A stretch of DNA of 64,000 nt from Cronobacter sakazakii (GCF_000982825.1 NZ_CP011047.1:4278001-4342000), one strand, 5' to 3'; positions 34,424-43,600 are shown, counted from the stretch's first letter. Program-made: numbers and translations. Notes: generated by a model from the letters alone, not told the origin.

Positions 34424-34945
34424 TTAAATCAGGCCGATGGGCCAGTGATGCCCAATCCAGTAGAGAAGCCCGGCCGAGATAATCCCCGCGACGATATCAT
34501 CCACCATGATCCCCATACCGCCGTGAACGTTACGGTCAAACCAGCGGATAGGCCAGGGTTTCCACATATCGAAAATACGGAAAATCACAAACCCGGCAGC
34601 GACCCACTGCCAGTCATTCGTCGGCAGCGCCATCAGCGTAATCCACATGCCGATAAACTCATCCCAGACAATACTGCCGTGGTCATGTACGCCCATATCT
34701 TTGGCGGTCTGATGACAGAGATAGACGCCAAGACTAATGCCAAACATCACCACCAGCGAGTAGAGCTGCCAGGGTAAAAAAGTCATCAGGTACCAGAACG
34801 GGATCGCCGCAAGCGACCCCATCGTGCCCGGTACCCACGGGCTTAAACCGCTGCCAAAGCCGGTGGCGAGCAGATGCCACGGATTGCGTAAATTCAGGCG
34901 GCTTTTAGCAACATCCTTATTAAATGTGCGTTTCGAAGTGGTCAT
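34424..34945 (-). CDS. pgpA: Phosphatidylglycerophosphatase A
   Basis: PgpA dephosphorylates phosphatidylglycerol phosphate at the inner membrane. The 173-residue product (E. coli 172) contains GFGSGLSPWVPGTMGSLAA, HDHGSIVWDEFIGMW and GGMGIMVDDIVAG, the conserved acidic and histidine residues of the family, between about four hydrophobic segments. Its 5' end overlaps the 3' end of thiL by 26 bp. It is the last gene of the nrdR-ribD-ribH-nusB-thiL-pgpA run. Confidence 0.96.
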   Translation of the reverse strand: MTTSKRTFNKDVAKSRLNLRNPWHLLATGFGSGLSPWVPGTMGSLAAIPFWYLMTFLPWQLYSLVVMFGISLGVYLCHQTAKDMGVHDHGSIVWDEFIGMWITLMALPTNDWQWVAAGFVIFRIFDMWKPWPIRWFDRNVHGGMGIMVDDIVAGIISAGLLYWIGHHWPIGLI

Positions 34946-35900
34946 ATCCTTTCCAGTCGAGCGTTACCGGCGCGCCATCGCGTAAAAATACCATGCCTTC
35001 CGACGCCGTGGTCAGCTGGCCGATGCAGGTTACGGGCACGCCAAGATGGCTCACCGCCACCTCCAGCGCGCCGCGATTAAGCTCCGATACCGTAAAGCAG
35101 AGTTCATAATCCTCACCGCCAGACAACGCCCAGCGCAGCGCCTGCTCCGGATCAACATGGCGGGAGAGCGCTTCGGAGTAAGGCAGATCGTTAAGCTCAA
35201 TGCGCGCGCCGCAGTCGCTCGCCTTCAGGATATGCCCGAGATCGGAAATCAGCCCGTCCGAGAGATCGATAGCGGCGCTGGCGAGCCCGCGCAGTGCCTG
35301 ACCGTGCAGCACGCGCGGCGTCGGGCGCAGATGGCGCTTCACCAGATAGCCGGCGTCGCTGGCATCTTCGACGTGAAGCCGCTTTTGCAAAATCGCGAGC
35401 CCGGCCGCGCTGTCGCCCGGCGTGCCGGTGATAAACACCCAGTCGCCAGGCCGTGCGCCGGAGCGCTTCAGCGCCCGTCCGGCGGGAACAAAGCCGTGAA
35501 TGCCGAGCGTCATGGAGAGCGGGCCGCGGGTGGTATCGCCGCCGATAAGCTGCATATCGTAATAGTTAAGCTGTTCAAAGAGGCTGTCGCTGAACGCTTC
35601 AAGCCAGGTCTCGTTCACCTCCGGCAGGGTCAGCGCCAGCGTCAGCCACGCAGGATCGGCGCCCATCGCCGCCAGATCGCTGACATTCACCGCCAGCGCC
35701 TTGTAGCCGAGATCGCGCGGATCGATATCCGGTAAAAAGTGAATGCCCGACACCAGCGTGTCGGTGCTGATAGCCAGGGTTTGCTTCTCCGGCACGGTCA
35801 ATAGCGCGCAGTCGTCGCCAATGCCGGTCTCGACATCAAGACGAGAGCTTCTGACCCGATCGAAGTAACGTGCAATCAGGGAAAACTCACCGCATGACAT
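34920..35900 (-). CDS. thiL: Thiamine-monophosphate kinase
   Basis: ThiL phosphorylates thiamine monophosphate to the active diphosphate. Starting at ATG 35900 (MSCGEFSLIARYFDRVRSS) it is 326 residues (E. coli 325). The longer frame to 36032 lacks similarity and crosses a terminator-like palindrome. ATP- and Mg-binding motifs of the AIR-synthase fold are visible: GIGDDCALL (about 27-35), DTLVSGIHF, and GGDTTRGPLSMTLG. It lies 186 bp after nusB and overlaps pgpA. Confidence 0.96.
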   Translation of the reverse strand: MSCGEFSLIARYFDRVRSSRLDVETGIGDDCALLTVPEKQTLAISTDTLVSGIHFLPDIDPRDLGYKALAVNVSDLAAMGADPAWLTLALTLPEVNETWLEAFSDSLFEQLNYYDMQLIGGDTTRGPLSMTLGIHGFVPAGRALKRSGARPGDWVFITGTPGDSAAGLAILQKRLHVEDASDAGYLVKRHLRPTPRVLHGQALRGLASAAIDLSDGLISDLGHILKASDCGARIELNDLPYSEALSRHVDPEQALRWALSGGEDYELCFTVSELNRGALEVAVSHLGVPVTCIGQLTTASEGMVFLRDGAPVTLDWKGYDHFETHI

Positions 35901-35932
35901 AAGGTTACGCCTCAACAGATAAGAAGAAGAAA

Positions 35933-35950
35933 AGGCCGGGATCCCGGCCT
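35933..35950 (-). terminator. Palindrome/terminator after nusB
   Basis: AGGCCGGGATCCCGGCCT is an 18-base perfect palindrome. On the minus strand it is followed by TTTTCTTCTTC. It lies between nusB and thiL, so it may attenuate rather than fully end transcription of the operon. Confidence 0.6.
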
Positions 35951-36086
35951 CAGAAAGCAGAAGAAGAACCGTAGTTTCTTCGTATTGATGACCATAGTAG
36001 ACAATCGCCAGCTTTTCGTCTGCCTTAAGCACAGAACGGTAAAAGAAAACGAGCGTCAGGTCTCGCCTGCCGATGGCAGGCGGAAA

Positions 36087-36506
36087 TTACTTTTTGTTAG
36101 GGCGGATGTGCGGCGCGGCTTTATCGAGCACGCCGTTGACGAACTTATGGCTGTCTTCAGCACCGAAGACTTTCGCCAGCTCAATCGCTTCGTTGATGGC
36201 CACTTTGTACGGCACATCATCACGTTTTGAGAGTTCGAACAGCGCGATGCGCAGCACCGCTTTCTCCACCTGGCCCAGCTCTTCGAGCTGACGGGACAGG
36301 TACGGCTTCATCAGGCCGTCGAGATAGCCGCTGTTGGTCGCCACCCCGGAGAGCAGTTCGCGGAAATACATCACGTCCACATCTTTGACATCCTGTTCCG
36401 CCAGGAACTGGTATTCAACATCGGCGATGTCATTGTGGGACAACTGCCAGGAGTAAAGCGCCTGGACGGCACACTCACGGGCGCGGCGACGAGCAGCAGG
36501 TTTCAC
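36087..36506 (-). CDS. nusB: Transcription antitermination factor NusB
   Basis: NusB binds boxA RNA with NusE (S10) and assembles antitermination complexes, notably on rRNA operons. The 139-residue all-helical product has the E. coli length. Characteristic segments are RRRARECAVQALYSWQLS near the N-terminus and DVPYKVAINEAIELAKVFG. It follows ribH by 22 bp. A GC-rich hairpin at 36064-36082 lies just past its stop. Confidence 0.97.
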   Translation of the reverse strand: MKPAARRRARECAVQALYSWQLSHNDIADVEYQFLAEQDVKDVDVMYFRELLSGVATNSGYLDGLMKPYLSRQLEELGQVEKAVLRIALFELSKRDDVPYKVAINEAIELAKVFGAEDSHKFVNGVLDKAAPHIRPNKK

Positions 36507-36528
36507 GGAATTCCCCTTACAAAAAAAA

Positions 36529-36999
36529 TCAGGCCTGGATAGCCTTCAGGACATTAATCATTTCAAGCGCGGTCAGCGCCGCTTCGGCGCCCTTGTTCCC
36601 GGCTTTAGTGCCAGCGCGTTCGATGGCTTGTTCAATACTTTCAGTGGTGAGTACGCCAAAAGCTACCGGGATTTCGCTGTGCTGCGCCACGTGGGCCAGA
36701 CCGTTGCTGGCACCGCCGGCAACATATTCGAAATGCGCGGTGCCGCCGCGAATCACCGTACCGAGCGCAATCACCGCGTCATATTTTGCGGTTTTCGCCA
36801 GCGCCTGAGCCGCCAGCGGCAGCTCGTAAGCGCCCGGCACCCACACGACGGTGATATTTTCATCTTTTACCTGACCAATGCGTTTCAGGGCGTCGATAGC
36901 GCCTTCCAGCAGACTGTCGTTGATGAAGTTGTTGAAACGCGCAATGGCGATGGCGACGCGAGCGTCCGGGGCAGCAACGGTAGCTTCAATAATGTTCAT
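36529..36999 (-). CDS. ribE: 6,7-dimethyl-8-ribityllumazine synthase
   Basis: This enzyme (RibE/RibH) condenses the pyrimidine intermediate with dihydroxybutanone phosphate, the penultimate step of riboflavin synthesis. The 156-residue product matches E. coli. Substrate-binding motifs are AIARFNNF near the N-terminus, VPGAYELPLAAQ (about 54-65), VIRGGTAHFEYV and the conserved His/Arg region. It lies between ribD and nusB, with about 90 bp to ribD. Confidence 0.97.
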   Translation of the reverse strand: MNIIEATVAAPDARVAIAIARFNNFINDSLLEGAIDALKRIGQVKDENITVVWVPGAYELPLAAQALAKTAKYDAVIALGTVIRGGTAHFEYVAGGASNGLAHVAQHSEIPVAFGVLTTESIEQAIERAGTKAGNKGAEAALTALEMINVLKAIQA

Positions 37000-37087
37000 A
37001 CTCTTACCTTAGGGTTATGTAGCCCCCGCAGGGGGGCGGATTTTATCATACTCTTTCGCGCACTGCTTACGTTTTACATCCCGCCAG

Positions 37088-38191
37088 TCAGGCGAGCGTC
37101 AGGCGCAGGCGCAAATCGGGGCCGACCTGAACGGCATCGCGAAATTCCAGGCGCGGCGCGTCGGCGAGCCGCTCAAGTCCTGGCAGCGTGAATAGCCCGC
37201 GGGCCTCGCTGCCGAGCAGTTTCGGCGCCATATAAACAATCAGCTCATCCACCAGCCCCGCCTGCAGGAGCGCACCGGCGAGCTGCGGGCCCGCTTCAAC
37301 CCACAGACTGTTCACCTGGCGTTTGCCAAGCTGCATCATCAGCAATACCAGATCGAGCTTGCCGTTATGCACGGGCGTCGGCAGTTGTTCGACGCCCTCT
37401 GGCCAGACGGTGTCGTCCGGGCAGGCGCGGGCAAGCCAGGTCTCGCCGGGCTGATTGACAATCTTGTGCGCGGGCGTGACCTGATTCTGGCGGTCGAGCA
37501 CGATCCGCAGCGGCTGGCGCAGGTTTTCACGCGGGTAAACCGCCTGCGTTTCTTCGCCGAGTTCGTCCCAGCGCACGGTCATTGACGGATCGTCGGCCAG
37601 CACCGTGGCGCTGGTAGTGAGGATAGCATGGCTTTCGGCGCGCAGACGCTGCACGTCGCGCCGGGCCTGCGGCGAGGTTATCCACTGACTTTCGCCGCTC
37701 GCCATCGCCGTGCGGCCGTCAAGCGACGCGCCGAGCTTGAGCTGAATAAACGGAAAACCGGTGCGCATGCGCTTGAGAAAGCCTTTATTGAGCGCTTCGG
37801 CCTCGCTCATCATCAGACCGTGGCTGACCTCAATTCCCGCCTGCTGAAGACGATACAAACCGCGGCCTGCCACCTGTGGGTTCGGATCCTGCATCGCCGC
37901 GACAACACGCGCGACGCCCGCGTTAATCAGCGCATCGCAGCACGGCGGCGTGCGTCCGTGGTGACTACAGGGTTCAAGCGTGACATACGCGGTAGCACCG
38001 CGCGCCTTGTCGCCCGCCATACGCAGCGCATGCACTTCGGCGTGCGGCTCGCCAGCGCGCAGATGAAAGCCTTCGCCGACGATTACGCCCTCTTTAACAA
38101 TCACGCAGCCCACGCGCGGATTCGGATGCGTGGTAAAACGTCCCTGGCCCGCGAGCTTAAGCGCGCGCGCCATGTAAAATTCGTCAGACAT
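37088..38191 (-). CDS. ribD: Bifunctional riboflavin deaminase/reductase RibD
   Basis: RibD deaminates and then reduces the early pyrimidine intermediate of riboflavin synthesis. The 367-residue product equals E. coli. The N-terminal deaminase domain has zinc ligands HAEVHAL and PCSHHGRTPPC (about 50-86). The C-terminal dihydrofolate-reductase-like domain includes KLGASLDGRTAMASGESQWI and VEAGPQLAGALLQAGLVDE. It lies 3 bp from nrdR, consistent with an operon. Confidence 0.97.
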   Translation of the reverse strand: MSDEFYMARALKLAGQGRFTTHPNPRVGCVIVKEGVIVGEGFHLRAGEPHAEVHALRMAGDKARGATAYVTLEPCSHHGRTPPCCDALINAGVARVVAAMQDPNPQVAGRGLYRLQQAGIEVSHGLMMSEAEALNKGFLKRMRTGFPFIQLKLGASLDGRTAMASGESQWITSPQARRDVQRLRAESHAILTTSATVLADDPSMTVRWDELGEETQAVYPRENLRQPLRIVLDRQNQVTPAHKIVNQPGETWLARACPDDTVWPEGVEQLPTPVHNGKLDLVLLMMQLGKRQVNSLWVEAGPQLAGALLQAGLVDELIVYMAPKLLGSEARGLFTLPGLERLADAPRLEFRDAVQVGPDLRLRLTLA

Positions 38192-38194
38192 CAG

Positions 38195-38644
38195 TTAATC
38201 CTGTAAGCGGGCGATCTCTTCGCCGAATTCGCGGATATCTTCAAAGCTGCGGTACACGGATGCAAAACGGATGTAGGCGACTTTATCGAGCTTTTTAAGC
38301 TGCTCCATCACCAGATTGCCGATAAGTTTGCTCGGCACTTCCCGCTCGCCGGTCGCGCGCAGATGGGATTTGATATGGTTGATGGCCATCTCCACGTCAT
38401 CGGAGCTGACCGGGCGTTTTTCCAGCGCTTTCTGCATGCCGCTGCGCAGTTTGTCTTCATTAAAAGGCTCGCGCACGTCGTTGCTTTTCACCACGCGCGG
38501 CATAACCAGTTCCGCGACTTCAAAGGTCGTGAAACGTTCATTACACACCAGGCACTGGCGGCGGCGGCGCACCGAGGAGCCTTCTCCCACCAGGCGGGAA
38601 TCGATCACTTTAGTGTCAACGGCGAAACAGAACGGGCAATGCAT
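38195..38644 (-). CDS. nrdR: Transcriptional repressor NrdR
   Basis: NrdR represses ribonucleotide reductase operons when dATP is high. The 149-residue product equals E. coli. A four-cysteine zinc ribbon (CPFC near residue 3 and CLVC near residue 31) binds DNA. The ATP-cone domain begins near PRVVKSNDVREPFNEDKL. It is the first gene of the minus-strand rib/nus/thi run and is divergent from yajI. Confidence 0.97.
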   Translation of the reverse strand: MHCPFCFAVDTKVIDSRLVGEGSSVRRRRQCLVCNERFTTFEVAELVMPRVVKSNDVREPFNEDKLRSGMQKALEKRPVSSDDVEMAINHIKSHLRATGEREVPSKLIGNLVMEQLKKLDKVAYIRFASVYRSFEDIREFGEEIARLQD

Positions 38645-38798
38645 AGCGCTTCCTGACTGAAAAAGTTAACTGAACAACAGTTTACCCTGAACTGGCGGGA
38701 CTACAAAGACGCAACCTTTTTGAGACAAAGGCGCTATGCCGGACGCGCCGTTACGCTCTACCATAAAAAGACCGCCACTCTTTCAGGAAAAGCGAATA

Positions 38799-39359
38799 AT
38801 GACAACACGTTATCTGAAATGGTCTATCGTCGCCAGCGCGCTGGCCTTAAGCGCCTGCGCCCCGCAAAGCGAAGTACGCCAGATGCACCAGAATGTCAGC
38901 ACGCTCAATCAGGAGATGACGAAGCTCAAGCAGGAGACCGTCAAAATCACGCAACAAAACGCGCTGAATGTGAAATCGAAAAGCGGCGTTTACCTGCTGC
39001 CGGGCTCCAACACGCCCGCTCGCTTAAGCAGCCAGCTCGGTATGCTGAAAATGTCGCTGCGTAACGTCACGGCGGGCGCAAACGGCACACAGGCGACGCT
39101 GTTTATCCAGAGCGAATCCAGTGAGGCGCTGCCCGCCTTTACCGGCACCGTCGAATGGGGCCAGTTACAGGGCACCACCGAAAATTATCAGGAAGTGAAC
39201 GTGCAGAACCAGCCGTTCAGCGCGCCTGCCAGCACGCTGGCACCGAGCGATGTCTCCATTCCGCTGACGCTGACTGGCATCACGCCAGAGCAGCTGGGCT
39301 TTATCCGCGTGCATGATATTCAGCCGCTTATCGCTGGTGACGCCGTCGTCACGCCCTGA
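38799..39359 (+). CDS. yajI: YajI lipoprotein (DUF3251)
   Basis: A 186-residue lipoprotein lying between nrdR and tsx, the E. coli position of yajI. The signal sequence MTTRYLKWSIVASALALSACAP has a lipobox LSAC. A predicted coiled-coil of about 40 residues (QMHQNVSTLNQEMTKLKQET) follows, then a beta-rich domain of the DUF3251 type. Function is unknown. The ATG at 38799 is preferred over 38736 because it gives a proper signal peptide and is preceded by AGGAAAAG. The gene symbol rests mainly on position and architecture. Confidence 0.85.
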   Translation: MTTRYLKWSIVASALALSACAPQSEVRQMHQNVSTLNQEMTKLKQETVKITQQNALNVKSKSGVYLLPGSNTPARLSSQLGMLKMSLRNVTAGANGTQATLFIQSESSEALPAFTGTVEWGQLQGTTENYQEVNVQNQPFSAPASTLAPSDVSIPLTLTGITPEQLGFIRVHDIQPLIAGDAVVTP

Positions 39360-39518
39360 GAGCCTCACCACCTGCGGCGCGGAGTTTGTTACATTCGCGC
39401 CGCTCGCTTTTCTTGCTTTTTTCGCGCCGTAAATTCTTCATTTCATCCCTGCCGCTTCGCAAAAATGGTGTAACAAGAGTTGGCTTAGTTCCCTTATGCC
39501 GCTAGAATCCGCGTTCCG

Positions 39519-39554
39519 ATGTACGCAAACGTGAACGCAATCGATTACGTACAT
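39519..39554. promoter_or_regulatory. Inverted repeat in the tsx control region (candidate operator)
   Basis: ATGTACG (39519-39525) and CGTACAT (39548-39554) are inverted around 22 bases that include ACGCAAACGTGAACGC, a half-conserved LacI-family (PurR/CytR-like) operator. E. coli tsx is controlled by CytR and DeoR with CRP, so a repressor site is plausible here. Which protein binds is not known. Confidence 0.4.
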
Positions 39555-39562
39555 GACAAGAA

Positions 39563-39604
39563 TGTGAAACGCCACATATTTTTGTGAGGCTGGATACTTA
39601 TAAT
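39563..39604 (+). promoter_or_regulatory. tsx promoter with class II CRP-like site
   Basis: TATAAT at 39599-39604 is a perfect -10. The CRP-like site TGTGAAACGCCACATA (39563-39578) is centred about 40 bp upstream of the expected start site near 39611, the spacing of a class II CRP-dependent promoter. No good -35 is present, as usual for such promoters. Confidence 0.6.
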
Positions 39605-39699
39605 AGGCAGCACAATTTATGCGGCGGCGGTTTATCCGCGTTGCGCGAAAGCATTACTCCACCCAGAAATGGGGATTTCCTGAAAACAGTGGCTCTATT

Positions 39700-40578
39700 A
39701 TGAAAAAAATTGTTTTAGCTGCCGGTGCAGCCCTGGCGCTCTCCACCTCTTTTACTGCCGGCGCGGCAGAAACCAGCAATAGTGAGTTTGTTTCCGACTG
39801 GTGGCACCAGAGCGTTAACGTGGTGGGCAGCTACCACACGCGCTTCGGACCGACCATCCGCAACGATACCTATCTGGAATATGAAGCGTTCGCCAAAAAA
39901 GACTGGTTTGATTTCTACGGCTACGCTGACGCCCCGGTCTTCTTCGGTGGTAACACCGATGCCAAAGGGATCTGGAACCACGGTTCCCCGCTGTTTGTGG
40001 AGATCGAACCGCGCTTCTCTATCGATAAGCTGACCGGCACCAGTCTGGCGTTTGGCCCGTTCAAAGAGTGGTATTTCGCGAATAACTATATCTACGATAT
40101 GGGCCGCAACGCTTCTGGCCGTCAGAGCACCTGGTATATGGGTCTTGGTACCGATATCGACACCGGCCTGCCGATGAGCCTCTCCCTGAACGTCTATGCC
40201 AAATACCAGTGGCAGAACTACGGTGCAGAAAACCAGAACGAGTGGGATGGCTACCGCTTTAAAGTGAAATACTTCGTGCCTATCACCCAGCTGTGGGGCG
40301 GCAACCTGAGCTATATCGGTTTCACCAACTTTGACTGGGGTTCAGACCTCGGCGATAAGAGCGGTTATGCGCTCAATGGCGTGAAATCCCGCACTAACGA
40401 TTCCATCGCCTCCAGCCATATTCTGGCGCTGAATTACGATCACTGGCACTACTCCGTGGTCGCGCGTTACTGGCACAACGGCGGCCAGTGGAACGATGAT
40501 GCGCAGTTAGCCTTCACCAACTACAACACCCGCACTACGGGCTGGGGTGGTTACCTGGTGGTAGGTTACAACTTCTAA
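39700..40578 (+). CDS. tsx: Nucleoside-specific outer-membrane channel Tsx
   Basis: Tsx is a 12-strand outer-membrane channel for nucleosides and a receptor for some phages and colicins. The product is 292 residues (E. coli 294) including a signal peptide cleaved after about residue 22 (TAGA-AETSNS). Aromatic-rich strands such as SDWWHQSVNVVGSYHTRFGP and the C-terminal GYLVVGYNF with terminal Phe fit a beta-barrel inserted by BAM. The start at 39700 gives the typical MKKIVLAAGA leader; the longer frame to 39619 adds no signal. yajD, which lies between tsx and secF in E. coli K-12, is absent. Confidence 0.97.
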   Translation: MKKIVLAAGAALALSTSFTAGAAETSNSEFVSDWWHQSVNVVGSYHTRFGPTIRNDTYLEYEAFAKKDWFDFYGYADAPVFFGGNTDAKGIWNHGSPLFVEIEPRFSIDKLTGTSLAFGPFKEWYFANNYIYDMGRNASGRQSTWYMGLGTDIDTGLPMSLSLNVYAKYQWQNYGAENQNEWDGYRFKVKYFVPITQLWGGNLSYIGFTNFDWGSDLGDKSGYALNGVKSRTNDSIASSHILALNYDHWHYSVVARYWHNGGQWNDDAQLAFTNYNTRTTGWGGYLVVGYNF

Positions 40579-40603
40579 GCTTTACCCCGGTGAACGTGTG
40601 AAA

Positions 40604-40623
40604 AAGCCAGCCTCTGCTGGCTT
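40604..40623 (+). terminator. Terminator after tsx
   Basis: AAGCCAGC and GCTGGCTT form an 8-bp stem around CTCT, followed by a run of T. Confidence 0.9.
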
Positions 40624-40718
40624 TTTTTATGGGCACTGATTATCGCGTCCTGCTGTTACGCCACAGATGTACGCGCACCGCCTCTTCTGCTCTCTTTATC
40701 CCTTATCGAGGCGAAAAA

Positions 40719-40744
40719 AAACCGCAGGCCTGAACCTGCGGTTT
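40719..40744 (-). terminator. Terminator after secF
   Basis: AAACCGCAGG and CCTGCGGTTT form a perfect 10-bp stem with a six-base loop. The A-run at 40714-40720 supplies a U-tract for minus-strand transcription. Confidence 0.9.
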
Positions 40745-40770
40745 TATTAACGTATCACGTTGCTTCGCGA

Positions 40771-41742
40771 TTACGGCAGGAGAGACGGTTGATCCGCGCC
40801 CTCTTTTTCCACCTTCTGCTGCAACAGATGTTCACGCTTCATGCCAAGCTTCAGCGCCAGAGCGGAAGCGACATAAATGGACGACGCCGTACCGATAGAG
40901 ACACCGATAAGCATGGTCAGCGAGAAGCCCTGCAGCATCGCGCCACCGAACAGATAAAGCATCAGGATCACGACAAGCGTCGTACCGGATGTGATTAACG
41001 TCCTTTGCAGCGTCTGGGTCAGCGACACGTTAAAGATTTCGTAAGGCGTTCCGCGGCGGATCTTGCGGAAGTTCTCACGAATACGGTCAGAAACCACGAT
41101 GCTGTCGTTGAGAGAGTAACCAATAACCGACATCAGCGAGGCGATGATGGTCAGGTCAATCTCAATCTGGAACAGCGACAGCACGCCCATGGTGATAATG
41201 ACGTCGTGCGCCAGCGCGATAACCACACCAGCTGCCAGACGCCACTCAAAGCGGAACCCGACGTAAACCAGAATGGAGAGCAGCGCGACCAGCAGCGCCA
41301 TCGCGCCCGCCTGAGCGAGGTCAGCGCCTACGCTCGGGCCGACAAACTCGATACGCTTCACCGCCGCGTTCTGGCCAGTGGCCTGGTTAATGACGTTCAC
41401 CACTTTGGTGCCGAGTGCCTGACCGCCGGTTTCACCCTGGGCAGGCGGCATACGAACCATGATGTCGCGGCTGCTGCCGAAGTTCTGCAGCAGCGGCTCT
41501 TCAAAGCCCGCTTTTACCAGCGACTCGCGCATTACATCCAGATCCGCCGGTTTTTCCAGGCCAATCTCGATAACCGTACCGCCGGTAAAATCGAGACCCC
41601 AGTTAAACCCGCGTACGCCCATCACCACGATAGAGGCGACAAGCAGCAGGCCGGAGATGGCGAAAGCCCAGTAGTCCCAGCGCATAAAGTCATAGACTTT
41701 GCGGCCGTGGTTCAATTGTTCAACAGTATATTCCTGTGCCAC
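40771..41742 (-). CDS. secF: Protein translocase subunit SecF
   Basis: SecF forms with SecD the proton-driven membrane complex that pulls preproteins through SecYEG. The 323-residue product matches E. coli. It has six transmembrane segments and one large periplasmic loop. RND-type motifs include FNWGLDFTGGTVIE (about 45-58) and VIGYSLNDSIVVSDRIREN (about 205-223). It starts 10 bp after the secD stop and ends the queA-tgt-yajC-secD-secF operon. Confidence 0.98.
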   Translation of the reverse strand: MAQEYTVEQLNHGRKVYDFMRWDYWAFAISGLLLVASIVVMGVRGFNWGLDFTGGTVIEIGLEKPADLDVMRESLVKAGFEEPLLQNFGSSRDIMVRMPPAQGETGGQALGTKVVNVINQATGQNAAVKRIEFVGPSVGADLAQAGAMALLVALLSILVYVGFRFEWRLAAGVVIALAHDVIITMGVLSLFQIEIDLTIIASLMSVIGYSLNDSIVVSDRIRENFRKIRRGTPYEIFNVSLTQTLQRTLITSGTTLVVILMLYLFGGAMLQGFSLTMLIGVSIGTASSIYVASALALKLGMKREHLLQQKVEKEGADQPSLLP

Positions 41743-41752
41743 AACGCACTCC

Positions 41753-43600
41753 TCAGATAGACAGCTTGTTGATGCGTTTGCCGCCGTACAACAGGTTCAC
41801 AATGGCACGGGTACCGACAATAGCGGTGAACATGGAGGTCGCCACGCCGATACCGGTCGTGATAGCAAACCCTTTAATCGCGCCGGTTCCCACTGCGTAC
41901 AGGATGATGACCTTAATCAGCGTCGTGACGTTGGCGTCGAAAATAGAGCTGAACGCCCCGCGATAACCTTCGTCAATCGCCTGCTGCACCGAACGGCCGT
42001 TGCTGAGCTCTTCTTTAATACGCTCGTTTATCAGCACGTTCGCATCCACCGCGACCGCAAGGGTTAACACAATCCCCGCGATACCCGGCATGGTGAGCGT
42101 CGCGCCCGGCAGCAGCGACATAATGCCCACGATCAGCACCAGGTTTGCCAGCAGCGCCGTAGTGGCGATAAGACCGAACTTCTTATAGAACAGGATCATA
42201 AACAGAATGGAGACCGCGAGGCCCGCCAGACATGCTTCCAGACCCTGAGTGATGTTTTGCATACCCAGCGTCGGGCCAATGGTGCGCTCTTCCACAATCT
42301 GAATCGGCGCAATCAGCGCGCCCGCACGCAGCAGCAGCGAAAGCTGACGCGCTTCGTTCGGGTTATCAATGCCGGTAATCACGAAGTTCTGACCCAGACG
42401 CGCCTGAATCGTCGCGACGTTGATCACTTCTTCCTGTTTTACCAGGATGCTGCGGCCGTTGGCGTCTTTCTTACCGCTGTCCTTATATTCCACAAAGAGC
42501 GTCGCCATCGGTTTATGGATGTTGTCTTTGGTGAAATTAGACATGATATTACCGCCCGCACTGTCGAGCGAAATATTCACCTGCGGCATGTTGTACTGGT
42601 CAACGCCGGAGGTGGAATCGGTAATATGGTCACCGGTCAGGATAACGCGTTTGTACAGCACAACCGGCTGGCCTTCACGGGTCATCTTCACTTCAGAATC
42701 GCCTGGAACACGGCCTGCCGCGGCGGCTGAACGGTCAACAGAGCTGTTAACCAGACGGAATTCCAGGGTCGCGGTCGCGCCGAGGATTTCTTTCGCGCGA
42801 GCGGTATCCTGAATACCCGGCAGCTCGACCACGATGCGGTCAGCGCCCTGACGCTGCACCAGCGGCTCGGCTACGCCCAACTGGTTCACGCGGTTACGCA
42901 GGATGTTAATGTTCTGCTGAACGGCGTATTCACGCGCTTCGCGCAGACGCTCATCAGACATCACCGCGCGCAGGCTGTTATCGCCCTGGCTTGAGATAAC
43001 CATGTCGCGATGGCGGCTCGTCAGATAAGAGACCGCGGCGTCACGGATATCGCTGTCACGGAACTGAATCGTCACGCCGTAGTTATCGGCTTTACGCACG
43101 TTCGTCCAGCTCAGCCCTTTCTCGCGCAGATCGCTGCGCAGGCTGTCCATATTCTGTTCCTGGAGCTTGCCAAGCGCGGTGTCCATATCCACTTCCATCA
43201 GGAAGTGAACGCCGCCGCGCAGGTCGAGGCCCAGCTTCATCGGTTCGGCGGAAATAGCGGTAAGCCAGCGTGGGGTGGCAGGCGCGAGGTTAAGCGCGAC
43301 GACGAATTGATCGCCCATCGTGCTCATCAGCGCTTCACGAGCGCGCAGCTGAGTATCGGTGGAGTCAAAGCGCGCAAGAATTGCGCCCTCTTCCAGAGCC
43401 ACAGATTTCGCGGAAATTTTTTCTTTTTGTAACGTATTCTGGACCTGGATCAGCGTTTGCTCACTGGCGGCGACGCCGCGCGCGCCAGTGATTTGAACAG
43501 CCGGATCCTCACCATACAGGTTGGGAAGTGCATAAAGCAGGCCGACGATAAGCACGGCGACCAGCATGAGGTACTTCCACAAAGGATAACGGTTTAACAC
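41753..43600 (-). CDS. secD: Protein translocase subunit SecD
   Basis: SecD works with SecF in late stages of Sec export. The 615-residue product equals E. coli. The first transmembrane segment is YLMLVAVLIVGLLYALPNLYG. The large periplasmic P1 domain follows (LGLDLRGGVHFLMEVD near its start), and five C-terminal membrane segments include VLTLAVAVDANVLINERIKEE, with the Asp/Arg network used for proton transfer. It lies 27 bp after yajC. Confidence 0.98.
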   Translation of the reverse strand: MLNRYPLWKYLMLVAVLIVGLLYALPNLYGEDPAVQITGARGVAASEQTLIQVQNTLQKEKISAKSVALEEGAILARFDSTDTQLRAREALMSTMGDQFVVALNLAPATPRWLTAISAEPMKLGLDLRGGVHFLMEVDMDTALGKLQEQNMDSLRSDLREKGLSWTNVRKADNYGVTIQFRDSDIRDAAVSYLTSRHRDMVISSQGDNSLRAVMSDERLREAREYAVQQNINILRNRVNQLGVAEPLVQRQGADRIVVELPGIQDTARAKEILGATATLEFRLVNSSVDRSAAAAGRVPGDSEVKMTREGQPVVLYKRVILTGDHITDSTSGVDQYNMPQVNISLDSAGGNIMSNFTKDNIHKPMATLFVEYKDSGKKDANGRSILVKQEEVINVATIQARLGQNFVITGIDNPNEARQLSLLLRAGALIAPIQIVEERTIGPTLGMQNITQGLEACLAGLAVSILFMILFYKKFGLIATTALLANLVLIVGIMSLLPGATLTMPGIAGIVLTLAVAVDANVLINERIKEELSNGRSVQQAIDEGYRGAFSSIFDANVTTLIKVIILYAVGTGAIKGFAITTGIGVATSMFTAIVGTRAIVNLLYGGKRINKLSI

